35,663 nt of DNA from Acidobacteriaceae bacterium (lineage in GTDB: Bacteria > Acidobacteriota > Terriglobia > Terriglobales > Acidobacteriaceae). The stretch lies in assembly GCA_021323655.1 (NCBI GenBank), contig JAJPKO010000038.1:1-35663 (forward strand). The letters run 5' to 3'. Shown one piece after another: positions 25,557 through 34,782 of this stretch (the stretch's first letter is position 1; each line of letters begins with the position of its first letter). The notes beneath the pieces are model-generated. The model did no database searches. It was not told the origin of the DNA and was given only the letters and a program-made list of their open reading frames with translations. The translations under genes were made by a program, and so were the position numbers.

Positions 25557-25687
25557 GGCATTCTCGATCGGTTCAATCATCCCATGTTGAATCTGGATTG
25601 CAGGGTTAATCAGGACGAACTGGAAGACCCGAGCGGCATTCTGCCGGCCAATGCTCTATATAAAAGATAAAAGGAAGGCAAATTCAA

Positions 25688-27379
25688 ATGAATGCAATTA
25701 CCCGCAGAAATTTCATTACGGGCGTGGCCTGCTCCGGTCCTGCCGCATTTTCCGCAGCGGAACTTCTCCCTTCATCCCGGACTTCAAGATCGGGGAGTCA
25801 AGCAACAACATTCTTCGATATTCTGCGCGTTCCCGATTTCGTAACGGCGTTCTGCGGCCTCGATCAGCCGGCGCAACTCCGCCGCACAGGGGATGAATGG
25901 AACGGTCCAGGTCTGCTGGTCACCACTGCTCCCGAACACAGCCTACTCTCCATCAAAGTAGCAGCGACGACCGCTCGTCCCACGCATGTTCATCTGCGGT
26001 GGGGAGCAGATGTTGAGCGAGGTGTTCTCGTTCTGAACGACGCATGGGAGCGAAGCTATGGCGATCTGCACTGGGAGACGCTGGTTCCCGAGAGGGTGCT
26101 TCCCTGGTACTTCCTCACGACCGATGGGGAGACACTTCACGGATACGGAGTCAAGACAGGGGCCGGAGCGCTCTGCTTCTGGCAAGTCGATCCGAAAGGC
26201 ATCTCTCTATGGCTGAATGTAAGTAATGGCGGCTCCGGCGTTGCGCTGGGGAACCGTGAGCTACGGGCGGCTACTGTGGTTACGCGGCAGGGACAGCGCG
26301 GCGAGCGCGCTCTTGATGCCGCGCGCTCCTTCTGCCGCACGATGTGCGACGCTCCCCGTCCCGAGATAACGATTTACGGCAGCAACGACTGGTACTACGC
26401 ATATGGCCAAAATACGGCTGACCAAATTGTTCGCGACGCAGAGTTGGTGGCGTCTCTGGTGCCGGCGCGAGGGCCGCGCCCCTTCACTGTGATTGACGGA
26501 GGATGGGATAACAAGCAGACCTTTCCCGATATGGAGGCGCTGGCAGCCAGAATCCGGGACCACAACGTCCGTCCGGGCTTGTGGATTCGTCCCTTGGAGG
26601 CAGATGCCGGCACGTCGGACGGTTTGCTGTTGCCTGGCGCGCGGTTCGGGAACCATGCAGACCGGCAAGCCTCTCCCGCTTTCGATCCGACTATCCCGGA
26701 AGCACTGGAGCCCGTGCTCGCCAAAGTGACTCAGGCCACGGATTGGGGATATGAACTGGTCAAGCACGATTTCTCCACCTACGATCTTCTCGGGCAGTGG
26801 GGATTTGAAATGCACGCTCAGCCCACGCTGCCGGGCTGGAGCTTCCATGACCGCAGCAGGACCAACGCGGAGATCATCCGCAGCCTTTATGAGGCGATCC
26901 GGCAGTCGGCAGGAAATCGCGCTGTTCTGATCGGCTGCAATACCGTCGGACATCTTGGGGCCGGCCTCTTCGATGCGCAGCGGACGGGCGACGACGTGAG
27001 CGGAAAACAATGGGAGCGCACGCGCCGCATGGGAGTGAACACACTGACTTTCAGGCTGCCGCAGCATCGTTCGTTCTTCGCCGTCGATCCCGACTGTGTG
27101 CCGATCACAACAGAGACGCCGTGGTCCTACAACCGGCAGTGGCTCGACGTGGTGGCCAACAGCGGAGCGGTGCTGCTGGTGTCGCCCCAGCCTGCCGCGA
27201 TGGGCGCAGAACAGCGCGCCGCAGTGCGCGCAGCTTTCGAGAAGCTCACTAGCGGATCAGAGACGATTGCGTCCGACTGGCAGGAAAACACCACGCCGGG
27301 CCACTGGCGATTCCGGCCTGCGAAGGAGAAAGCCTACGACTGGTATCAGGACATGGGGGCGTGGCCGTTCAGAATATAA
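25688..27379 (+). CDS. Clan GH-D glycoside hydrolase (GH36/GH27-like, alpha-galactosidase type), 563 aa
   Basis: A periplasmic retaining glycosidase. The N-terminus ITRRNFITGVACSG is a Tat signal. Residues about 40-220 form the beta-sandwich domain. The catalytic barrel begins near 225 (EITIYGSNDWYYAYG) and includes FTVIDGGWD. The nucleophile is most likely Asp361 in YELVKHDFSTYD, equivalent to the KxD motif of the clan. The acid/base is most likely Asp436 in FDAQRTGDDVS, equivalent to the R-x-D-D motif. The start follows AAGGAAGG. Clan GH-D includes alpha-galactosidases, alpha-N-acetylgalactosaminidases and isomaltodextranases; the exact activity is not assignable by eye. Confidence 0.82.
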   Translation: MNAITRRNFITGVACSGPAAFSAAELLPSSRTSRSGSQATTFFDILRVPDFVTAFCGLDQPAQLRRTGDEWNGPGLLVTTAPEHSLLSIKVAATTARPTHVHLRWGADVERGVLVLNDAWERSYGDLHWETLVPERVLPWYFLTTDGETLHGYGVKTGAGALCFWQVDPKGISLWLNVSNGGSGVALGNRELRAATVVTRQGQRGERALDAARSFCRTMCDAPRPEITIYGSNDWYYAYGQNTADQIVRDAELVASLVPARGPRPFTVIDGGWDNKQTFPDMEALAARIRDHNVRPGLWIRPLEADAGTSDGLLLPGARFGNHADRQASPAFDPTIPEALEPVLAKVTQATDWGYELVKHDFSTYDLLGQWGFEMHAQPTLPGWSFHDRSRTNAEIIRSLYEAIRQSAGNRAVLIGCNTVGHLGAGLFDAQRTGDDVSGKQWERTRRMGVNTLTFRLPQHRSFFAVDPDCVPITTETPWSYNRQWLDVVANSGAVLLVSPQPAAMGAEQRAAVRAAFEKLTSGSETIASDWQENTTPGHWRFRPAKEKAYDWYQDMGAWPFRI

Positions 27380-27413
27380 CTGCAGGAATTAAAGTCCCGC
27401 AGAAAAGGCACAC

Positions 27414-27611
27414 ATGAAGCGATTGGGCGCACTGTTGTTGAGTTTGACCCTGGCAGCCGGGGTACAGAATGTGCCTCAAAAACTCTACTGGGCGATGAGT
27501 TGGGGCGCCTCGCCGCAGAAGCCGGTTCCTGCGAACGTGCTTCCAGCGTCCGTGTTCGAAAACACGACCATCCGACAGATTGTGCCAACTACAGCCGGTA
27601 CACCCTCGTAA
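27414..27611 (+). pseudogene. N-terminal relic of a GDSL/SGNH-type esterase
   Basis: A signal peptide (MKRLGALLLSLTLAAGVQ) is followed by YWAMSWGASPQKPVP and ENTTIRQIVPTTAGTPS. This resembles the opening of secreted GDSL esterases (W-x-x-x-W-x-x-S/A-P-Q, then N-x-T-x-R-Q-I-V-x-T), but the frame stops where LGG-x-x-V-R-V-R-F-S-N should follow. No GDSL block or later catalytic sequence is found before the next gene at 27798. It may also be translated as a short exported peptide, since AAAAGG precedes the ATG. Confidence 0.6.
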
Positions 27612-27797
27612 TCAGATGTTTTTCGGAGAATTACAAGAGAAAGAGAGGCAATTCCACTAGACCCGGGAGCTCTGCGGAAATAGGTTGTCTTCCTATGATG
27701 TCTGATTCATCTCGGACATAGCGCTGAAGGCGCTGACCGAGGTAAATCCAATAGGTGATCGGATTCCAGCAAGATCACAACTATGGGAGGCCGGCCA

Positions 27798-30700
27798 ATG
27801 AGAATTCTAACTGCATTTCTGGCGGTATTAATAGCGTCTGCCGCGGCGGCAGCTCAGACAGTTACGATGGGGGTCACCACCGTTCTCAGTGGCACAGATG
27901 GGGGGAATGGTAATCTGCTACTTGCCCAGTCCGCGACCCTATCACAGAATTCCACCATCCAGAGCATTTCATTTTATGTGGTGCAGGCAAGTGGGAACCT
28001 TATCCTAGGCGTGTACGACAGCAGTGGCCCCGGAGGCGGCCCTGGGAAACTCGTGGCGTCAACAGCACAGTTCACGCCCACAATTGGATGGAACACCAAG
28101 AATGTGACATCTCAAGTTCCACTTACGGCAGGAACCTATTGGCTGGCCTACAATCCAAGCAGCAACAATCTAGAGTTCCCCGTAGAGCGAAACACAGGAA
28201 ATTGCGCCTATTATTCCCACACGAGCGGAACCAGCCTGCCGGCAACGTTCTCAACTTCACCCACTAGCTGCACGCCAGCGAACTGGTCCATCTATGCCAG
28301 CTTGGTCAATGGCGCCCCCGTCAATACTGCGACTCCGGTCATCAGCGGGAGTACGGTCGTTGGCGACATGCTGACTACAACCACAGGGGCGTGGACGAAC
28401 AACCCAACTTCCTATTCCTATCAGTGGTACTGGGCCGACGTGGCGCAGGCAATCGCCGGTGCAACCAGTTCATCGTACACTTTGCAAAGCGCGGATGCGG
28501 GCCACACCATCGACGTGGATGTGACGGCCACAAACTCCTCGGGGTCTGGTTCAGCATATTCGTCCGCCGTTGGCCCCGTGACCTCATCCGGCGGCGGTGG
28601 CCAGATGATTACGATGGGCGTCACAAGCGTTCTCAGTGATACTGACGGCGGAAACGGAAACTTACTGCTGGCACAGCTGGCGACGCTCTCGCAAAATGCA
28701 ACTATCCAGAGCATTTCATTTTATGCGGTGCAGGCAAGCGGGAACCTTATCCTTGGCGTGTACGACAGCAGCGGCCCCGGCGGCGGACCTGGGAAACTCG
28801 TGGCGTCAACAGCACAGTTCACGCCCACAACAGGATGGAACACCGAAAATGTGATTTCCCAAGTCGTGCTGACAGCCGGAACGTATTGGCTGGCCTATAA
28901 TCCGAGCAGCAACAATCTCGAGTTCCCGGTCGAAAGGACCACGGGAACGTCTGACTGGTATTCCTACACTGAGAATGGAAGCCTTCCCTCGATATTCTCG
29001 ACGAGTCCGAGCGGTGCGACTGGCAACTGGTCGATCTATGCCACTCTCCAAGTAGGCGGAGTCGGCGGAGCACCGGTTAATACTGCGCCGCCGGTCATCA
29101 GCGGGAGTACGGTCGTTGGTGACATGCTGACTACAACCACAGGAACGTGGACGAACAACCCAACTTCCTATTCCTATCAGTGGTACTGGGCTGACGTGGC
29201 GCAGGTGATCGCCGGTGCAACCAGTTCATCGTACATTTTGCAAAGCGCGGACGTTGGTCACACCATCAAAGTGGATGTGACAGCCACAAACTCCTCGGGG
29301 TCTGGTTCAGCCTATTCGTCCGCCGTAGGCCCGGTGACGTCATCCGGCGGGAGTAGCGGCGTACCATTCACCCCTCTACACCTTTATTACATGTCACCGA
29401 CCGGCAGCGATAGTAATTCGGGGACTTCTGCGTCCTCGCCATGGTTGACGCCTAATCATGCTGTTAACTGTGGTGATGTGATCATTGCGGCGGCGGGTAC
29501 TTACACAAATCAATTCAATCAGAGTTGGGGAACCGTCTCGAATTGCCCTTCAACGAGCGGCGGGATCGACGGGAGGGGTGGTGTCTATTTCGCGACGATC
29601 TTGTGCGCTGGACCCGATCTTGAGGCATGCCAGGTAAATTCGGGTGGTAATGCCGCCGCGTTCGACATCCAGCAACAGAGTAATTGGGCCGTGGAGGGGT
29701 TCAAGGCCACGTCTGGCGGTGCAAATACTTCCAATCAGGTGACGCCTGCATTTGCTGCTGATTGCGGCATCAGCATAGGGCCCTGCAACGCAGGCATTTT
29801 TCACCACTTTGCGTTTATCAACGATGTAGCCTATGACTCTTCTGATGGATTCGGCCCGGCAGGCTGTTGCGGAAATGGCAGTTCCGGAATAGATTACATC
29901 GCCGTAGTGGGGGACATCGCAGAAAATTCAGCGCAGGGCAATCCAGCCAACTCGTATTGTGTGGCAGCGATAGATATAGTTGGACCAATCAATTATGACA
30001 CCAAACCTGGAACACATATGTATGTGTACGGGAATTTCTCTTATAACAACCGGACGAGTTGCGCAACAGATGTGGAAAATTACATGTTCGATACGTGGGA
30101 CGTTAATGGTTACTCAAGCTTGGGGGTCGCGCAAAACAACATGGGGTGGCTTTCGGGACGCTTTGGGCTTCATGTATTTGACCAGCAAATAAAGCCCACG
30201 AACGCTACAGTGTCGATTCTTAATAACACCCTCTTCGGCAGCAATCAGTTAAACGACTCTTGCTGCTACGGCTATGCTAATGGCGATATCAACATCGCCA
30301 ACAGCAATTCCAGTGGAAACTCGATCTGGGGAGGCGTAACAATTCAGGATAATCTCGTTCAGGAAAATCAGGCTTGGCAAGGAGGCAACAGCAGTGGATA
30401 CCCGGTGTTTGCGTTCGTTATCGGTGGTCCGTACAGCAATGTGACGGTCGGCGGAAACGGAAGCCAGAACTACTTTTACGGTTTGGCAACTGACTGCAAC
30501 GGCAATGCATGTCTGCCGTCCAGCGCTCCCTACGGCGCTGAATCGTTTGGCGCGGAATCGAATCTTGGAACCAACTACTACACGAGCCCGGCTTTCCAGA
30601 ATACAAGCGATCTGATCAGCAATCAGAGTGGGACGCCCAACTGCACGGGATTTAGCAACACGACAATCTGCATGGGGTATAACGCGAATACGCACAAGCT

Positions 30701-30914
30701 GATCAATCCATCCGCGATCTACGATCTGCAGCCAACGGCGAGCGGGGCAAGTGCGGCAGGCTATCAGCTCCCAAGCACGAACTGCGTGACGAGCGGACCG
30801 ATCGCTACGTATTATCCAACGTGGCTCAAGGGTATTGTTTACCTGCAATGGGACAGCAGCACTCAGACGATCACGGAGAATTCCGATCTTGTCACCAAGC
30901 CTTGTGGGTTGTGA
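27798..30914 (+). CDS. Secreted modular protein: two beta-sandwich/Ig-like repeats plus right-handed beta-helix (1038 aa)
   Basis: The start is the ATG after GGGAGG, opening the signal peptide MRILTAFLAVLIASAAAAAQ. Residues about 20-265 and 270-510 are two copies of one module: a ~145-residue beta-sandwich (TLSQN-TIQSISFY, GTYWLAYNPSSNNLEFPVER) followed by an Ig/invasin-like repeat (ISGSTVVGDMLTTTTG, SYSYQWYWADV, GHTI-VDVTATNSSGS). The first half of the module also occurs at the C-terminus of the 11154 protein. From about 520 onward (YYMSPTGSDSNSGTSASSPW) begins a right-handed beta-helix of the pectate lyase/chondroitinase-B-like kind, rich in Asn and Gly turns. It is probably a polysaccharide-binding or -lyase protein. 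Lyase catalytic residues cannot be picked out by eye. Confidence 0.82.
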   Translation: MRILTAFLAVLIASAAAAAQTVTMGVTTVLSGTDGGNGNLLLAQSATLSQNSTIQSISFYVVQASGNLILGVYDSSGPGGGPGKLVASTAQFTPTIGWNTKNVTSQVPLTAGTYWLAYNPSSNNLEFPVERNTGNCAYYSHTSGTSLPATFSTSPTSCTPANWSIYASLVNGAPVNTATPVISGSTVVGDMLTTTTGAWTNNPTSYSYQWYWADVAQAIAGATSSSYTLQSADAGHTIDVDVTATNSSGSGSAYSSAVGPVTSSGGGGQMITMGVTSVLSDTDGGNGNLLLAQLATLSQNATIQSISFYAVQASGNLILGVYDSSGPGGGPGKLVASTAQFTPTTGWNTENVISQVVLTAGTYWLAYNPSSNNLEFPVERTTGTSDWYSYTENGSLPSIFSTSPSGATGNWSIYATLQVGGVGGAPVNTAPPVISGSTVVGDMLTTTTGTWTNNPTSYSYQWYWADVAQVIAGATSSSYILQSADVGHTIKVDVTATNSSGSGSAYSSAVGPVTSSGGSSGVPFTPLHLYYMSPTGSDSNSGTSASSPWLTPNHAVNCGDVIIAAAGTYTNQFNQSWGTVSNCPSTSGGIDGRGGVYFATILCAGPDLEACQVNSGGNAAAFDIQQQSNWAVEGFKATSGGANTSNQVTPAFAADCGISIGPCNAGIFHHFAFINDVAYDSSDGFGPAGCCGNGSSGIDYIAVVGDIAENSAQGNPANSYCVAAIDIVGPINYDTKPGTHMYVYGNFSYNNRTSCATDVENYMFDTWDVNGYSSLGVAQNNMGWLSGRFGLHVFDQQIKPTNATVSILNNTLFGSNQLNDSCCYGYANGDINIANSNSSGNSIWGGVTIQDNLVQENQAWQGGNSSGYPVFAFVIGGPYSNVTVGGNGSQNYFYGLATDCNGNACLPSSAPYGAESFGAESNLGTNYYTSPAFQNTSDLISNQSGTPNCTGFSNTTICMGYNANTHKLINPSAIYDLQPTASGASAAGYQLPSTNCVTSGPIATYYPTWLKGIVYLQWDSSTQTITENSDLVTKPCGL
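27858..29345 (+). repeat. In-gene tandem duplication, period about 750 bp
   Basis: Two copies of the same coding module abut within the 27798 gene. The offset is 747 bp near the 5' end of the unit (ACGATGG at 27864 and 28611) and 756 bp further on (GACATGCTGACTACAACC at 28365 and 29121). Long stretches are identical at DNA level, so the duplication is recent or kept uniform by recombination. Confidence 0.85.
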
Positions 30915-30928
30915 TAGCGCAACAGGTT

Positions 30929-31014
30929 GCTGTACTTGCCTCGCGTTCCGGGCGGCAGATTCAATGAGCTTTTGCGGTCCGCATCATGACGGATCGCCGA
31001 AGGGCAAGTACAGC
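30929..31014. repeat. 12-bp perfect inverted repeat enclosing a second hairpin
   Basis: GCTGTACTTGCC (30929-30940) and GGCAAGTACAGC (31003-31014) are perfect complements. Between them GCGGTCCG (30974-30981) and CGGATCGC (30990-30997) pair with one G-U. It starts 14 nt after the 27798 gene's stop. It could be a structured terminator or 3' RNA element, or the ends of a small mobile repeat. The rest of the 315-bp gap to the next gene shows no coding sequence. Confidence 0.5.
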
Positions 31015-31197
31015 ACATTGGAGCTTCGAGATGTGGTGCGGTGTTGGAATCGCGTGTTCAGAGATTTCCTCCATAAATCGTCGGGAATCTTCTAGGCTTG
31101 GGCTCCTTGGGTGAGCTATGCTCCTGCCCATGATTGCGCAGACGCATATCCGCTTTCAGAAGTTCGAGTATGCCAGATCTCGTCCCCAGGTTTTTTT

Positions 31198-31220
31198 GGG
31201 TTTGGGGTTTTGGGGTGAGG
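31198..31220 (+). promoter_or_regulatory. G-quadruplex-like tract overlapping the ribosome-binding site
   Basis: Three G-tracts (GGG, GGGG, GGGG) separated by T3 and T4 are followed by TGAGG, which serves as the ribosome-binding site 9 nt before the GH39 ATG at 31230. Three tracts plus the terminal GG could form a weak or two-layer quadruplex in DNA or mRNA and limit translation (inference). Confidence 0.4.
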
Positions 31221-31229
31221 TTCTAAGAA

Positions 31230-32948
31230 ATGATCAGGACGTCAAGATTGCTCGGTCCGAGGGTGACAAATCACAGTACCTCTCGGCGTGATTTCCTCAA
31301 GTCGAGTCTCATTTCTTCGGTTGCAACAGCGGCGCTCGGCGTTACAGTAGCGGCACAAGAGGTCATATCCAGCGACAACACCGATCATAGGTCATTCATC
31401 ACTGTGTCCAGCGCCGCACCGTCGATGCCACTTCGAAAGCCTTGGAAAAACGCGATTGCGGTAGACGTACCTCTTTTGCTCTTGCGTGAGGATCTCCAGG
31501 ATCATTTGGCGACGTTGCAGCGAGTGATCGGCTATCGTTATTGCAGGATCTACGGTTTCTTTCAGGACGAGATGGGGATTGTTGGTCGCCGTTCGGACGG
31601 GCACTTGGCCTTCCGATGGGTTCATATTGACAAGGTCCTCGATGCGTTGCAACAGCTTCGTCTGCGGCCTTTTGTGAACTTATCACCTATGCCGGTACGA
31701 TTGGCTTCTGGAACCAAGACCGTATTCGATTGGGAATTGAACGTCTCCCCACCCAAAGACTACTCAGAATGGGGCCAGTTGGTTGAGGCGTTTGTCCGTC
31801 ACTGTGTGGATCGCTATGGCCTGGAGGAAGTTGCGCAATGGTATTTTGAAGTCTGGAATGAACCGAACATTTCCGACTTTTGGCCTGGTTCGAGAGAAGA
31901 CTATTGGCGACTCTACGATATCTCAGCGATGTCGCTCAAGGCGGTCAGTCCACGTCTGCGCGTGGGCGGACCAGTAACTGCGCGAGGCGCGTGGATCCCA
32001 GAGTTTATTTCGCACTGCTCTACGAAAGGTGTGCCCGTCGATTTCATCAGCACCCATATTTATCCGCAGGATGAATATGCGGAATATCCGGGCCTTCGGG
32101 GCAGTCCTTACAAGCCGGGCATGTTTGTGCGGGACATCGTGAAAACCGTGCGCCAGAGTGTCCGTGAGTCGGAACTTCCCAACTTGGAAATTCATTGGAC
32201 GGAGTGGGATTGCCTGATGCCATTGCCTGATGGAACGATCGCCTGGAACCACAATCCAAGTCTAGATGATGCGTCGGGCGCAGCGACTGTTTGCGATCTC
32301 GCCATCGCGGTGGATGGAGATTGTGATACTTTTGGTTGGTGGACAGCGAGCGATCTGCTTGGCCAAGACGGCATACCACAAAGTGAGTTTTCCGGTACAT
32401 ACGGATTACTGACGTTGAATGGTCTGCCGAAGGCTACGTTCAACGCCTTCTGTTTCTTGAATCGTCTGCGAGGCGGGCAATTGGATATCCAGCACGAAGA
32501 TCTTGGTCCCGGCCAAGCTCTGGTGGGAACGAGTGAAGGAGAGCGCCTGCAAATCCTGCTCTGGCACCGGCGTCTTCCTAATGTTGAAGAGCAGCGGGCG
32601 TGGGAAGGCACGCTTCAAATTCCTTGGAGGGAATCCTCCAAGCCACTGCTGACGCAAGAGCGAATCACCGCGGGTGCCGGGAGCTGCTATGAAACATGGC
32701 AATTGCTGGGTACACCTCAAAACCTGTCACTGGCCGAGCACCACCTGCTCGAAGCTCATTCGATGCCCGAGGCAAGGCTTTACCGGCCGGATGTGAAGGG
32801 CAGGCAGGTTAGTTACCCCTTTCGATTATCTCCCGGAGAAGTGATGTATTTGGAACTGCGTTCCCAAGGCGCAGCTGCTCTTCCTAACGAATCAGTTAGG
32901 CGGGAACTGGCAACCTGGTACGCGCGTCGACGTGAGAAGCCCAAATGA
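31230..32948 (+). CDS. GH39-like glycoside hydrolase (beta-xylosidase/iduronidase type), 572 aa
   Basis: A Tat-exported retaining glycosidase. STSRRDFLKSSLISS (about 16-30) is a textbook twin-arginine signal. The TIM barrel spans about 75-400. Glu211 in YFEVWNEPN is the acid/base and Glu325 in LEIHWTEWD the nucleophile, the paired clan GH-A motifs in GH39 context. FRWVHIDKVLDAL and FVNLSPMP are barrel strands typical of the family. The C-terminal ~170 residues are a beta-sandwich (LQILLWHRR, VMYLELR). Family members act on beta-xylosides, alpha-iduronides and a few other glycosides. The substrate is undetermined, but sulfatase and esterase neighbours favour a decorated hemicellulose or glycosaminoglycan-like polymer. 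Confidence 0.85.
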   Translation: MIRTSRLLGPRVTNHSTSRRDFLKSSLISSVATAALGVTVAAQEVISSDNTDHRSFITVSSAAPSMPLRKPWKNAIAVDVPLLLLREDLQDHLATLQRVIGYRYCRIYGFFQDEMGIVGRRSDGHLAFRWVHIDKVLDALQQLRLRPFVNLSPMPVRLASGTKTVFDWELNVSPPKDYSEWGQLVEAFVRHCVDRYGLEEVAQWYFEVWNEPNISDFWPGSREDYWRLYDISAMSLKAVSPRLRVGGPVTARGAWIPEFISHCSTKGVPVDFISTHIYPQDEYAEYPGLRGSPYKPGMFVRDIVKTVRQSVRESELPNLEIHWTEWDCLMPLPDGTIAWNHNPSLDDASGAATVCDLAIAVDGDCDTFGWWTASDLLGQDGIPQSEFSGTYGLLTLNGLPKATFNAFCFLNRLRGGQLDIQHEDLGPGQALVGTSEGERLQILLWHRRLPNVEEQRAWEGTLQIPWRESSKPLLTQERITAGAGSCYETWQLLGTPQNLSLAEHHLLEAHSMPEARLYRPDVKGRQVSYPFRLSPGEVMYLELRSQGAAALPNESVRRELATWYARRREKPK

Positions 32949-33156
32949 ACCGGTTCTCTTGATGTCGTCCTGCGAAGTGCAAAGATCGACTTGCAGAGCC
33001 AAACATTTCAGGATGAGTTTGCTCAGAGGAAGTCGGAACGGAATGTGCTTCAGTGTCCAGAGTTCAAGAACTTGTATTCGGCGCAAATTTCATCTTTAAT
33101 ATCGGAATCATTCAACATCCATAACCGGCCATTGTGAATGAGAGGATTCATACTTA

Positions 33157-34722
33157 ATGGGTCGTGGTGATCTACTCCTTGATGGGATGAAGCGGTTGCT
33201 GTGGTGCATCTGTGTTGGACTAATGGTCTTATCTTGGTTGCCTTCGAAGGCGCGTGCTGGAACCTGCGAAGATCTTGCGAAGTTGCGAATCTCAAACACC
33301 TACATTCATAAGGCCGACGTAGTGACACATAATGCGTTCCGTCAAGTTCTGAACCATGAGCCCATTGGAGAACTACCTGTTTTTTGTCGAGTTGTAGCCA
33401 CTCTACGACCCAGTGCAGACTCGAACATTGGCGTTGAACTCTGGCTGCCGCAAAGAGGATGGAACGGGCGGCTTCTGGGCACTGGAAGCGGGGGCTTTGG
33501 GGGTTTCATTTTCTACGAGGAGTTGGCTGCAGGCTTAAGAAAGGGCTATGCAGTGGTCAATGCAGATATGGGACTCTCCGTTCCTCCTGAGAAAGATCAA
33601 GCGGTTTTCGCAAATCGACCTGATCGGTGGGTAGATTGGGCGTATCGCTCGACACATGTGATGACGATATTCGCTAAGCGGATAATCAGCGTCTACTATG
33701 GCCGTGGTGCCTCGCATTCCTATTTTCTCGGGTGCTCAACCGGAGGTGGACAGGCCCTCGCGGAAGCTCAAAGGTACCCTGAGGATTACGACGGTCTGAT
33801 TGGTGGCGCGCCACCCAACAACCGGACGGGCGTCCATCTCAGCATCCTTTGGAACTTCATATCGACACATCGAAGTGCAGGTGCCTATATTCCTCCCGCC
33901 AAAGCGCTCCTGCTCGAAAAAGCTGTTGTGGCAAAGTGCGACGGTCTGGACGGAGTAAGGGACGGCATTATTGCCGATCCCCGTCGCTGCCATTTCAATC
34001 CGGCCACACTTCAGTGTACGGGGAGTGATGCGACAAGCTGTCTTACGGCAGAACAGGTGAAGACGGCCCAGCTTCTCTATTCGGGCCCGAAAAACCCCAG
34101 AACCGGTCAGCCGCTCTATCCAGGCGTTACGCTTGGAAGTGAAGGCGACTGGATTATAAGTTTTGGCCGTCCAAACGACGTTCAGCCGCCCTTCGCTCCG
34201 ATTTTCGAATGGGTGTTTGGAACTCAATGGAGTTGGCGGACATTCGATTTTGACAAGCAAGCAACTGAATTCGTTCGCGAGTTAGGGACTAGAGTCAATT
34301 CAATTGATCCAAACCTCGATAGGCTAGCCGACTTAGGGCATAAGTTGCTCATCTACCACGGCTGGGGAGATGCTCTCGTAATGCCCGGGGCGTCAGTCGA
34401 TTACTGGAACGCGGTAGCAGCACGTACACATCAGACACCCGATAGTTATTACCGCTTGTTCATGGTTCCGGGTATGTATCACTGCAGCGATGGGCCTGGC
34501 GCAGATAACTTCGATCCCCTTTCCGCTATGGTGGATTGGGTGGAACATGAAGTGGCCCCAGATCAAATCATTGCAACGAAGTATGCGCAATCAGGGGCTG
34601 TAAGGTTTCAGCGGCTTTTATGTCCCTATCCACAAATCGCCACATATAGAGGACATGGAGACATCAATCAAGCCGCAAGCTACAGATGCGTTCAACCTAA
34701 AGCGCAAAAGGGTCAAAAATAG
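33157..34722 (+). CDS. Tannase/feruloyl esterase-family hydrolase, 521 aa
   Basis: A secreted serine esterase of the tannase family (PF07519 type), which cleaves gallate, ferulate or related aromatic esters. Ser194 lies in FLGCSTGGGQAL, Asp405 in HGWGDALV and His442 in PGMYHC. The Cys flanking Ser (193) and the Cys after His (443) form the CS-D-HC arrangement, whose disulfide joins the triad. CDGLDGVRDGII (261-272) is the family calcium-binding loop. The signal peptide is MKRLLWCICVGLMVLSW to KARAG, so the ATG at 33187 is as likely a start as 33157. The stop is 60 nt before the next gene, suggesting co-transcription with the SGNH esterase. Confidence 0.9.
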   Translation: MGRGDLLLDGMKRLLWCICVGLMVLSWLPSKARAGTCEDLAKLRISNTYIHKADVVTHNAFRQVLNHEPIGELPVFCRVVATLRPSADSNIGVELWLPQRGWNGRLLGTGSGGFGGFIFYEELAAGLRKGYAVVNADMGLSVPPEKDQAVFANRPDRWVDWAYRSTHVMTIFAKRIISVYYGRGASHSYFLGCSTGGGQALAEAQRYPEDYDGLIGGAPPNNRTGVHLSILWNFISTHRSAGAYIPPAKALLLEKAVVAKCDGLDGVRDGIIADPRRCHFNPATLQCTGSDATSCLTAEQVKTAQLLYSGPKNPRTGQPLYPGVTLGSEGDWIISFGRPNDVQPPFAPIFEWVFGTQWSWRTFDFDKQATEFVRELGTRVNSIDPNLDRLADLGHKLLIYHGWGDALVMPGASVDYWNAVAARTHQTPDSYYRLFMVPGMYHCSDGPGADNFDPLSAMVDWVEHEVAPDQIIATKYAQSGAVRFQRLLCPYPQIATYRGHGDINQAASYRCVQPKAQKGQK

Positions 34723-34782
34723 CAACTGCTTTGCGGGCTCGCAGACTGGGCGCAGTAGATCACAGAGCAGGGAGCGCGGGGG

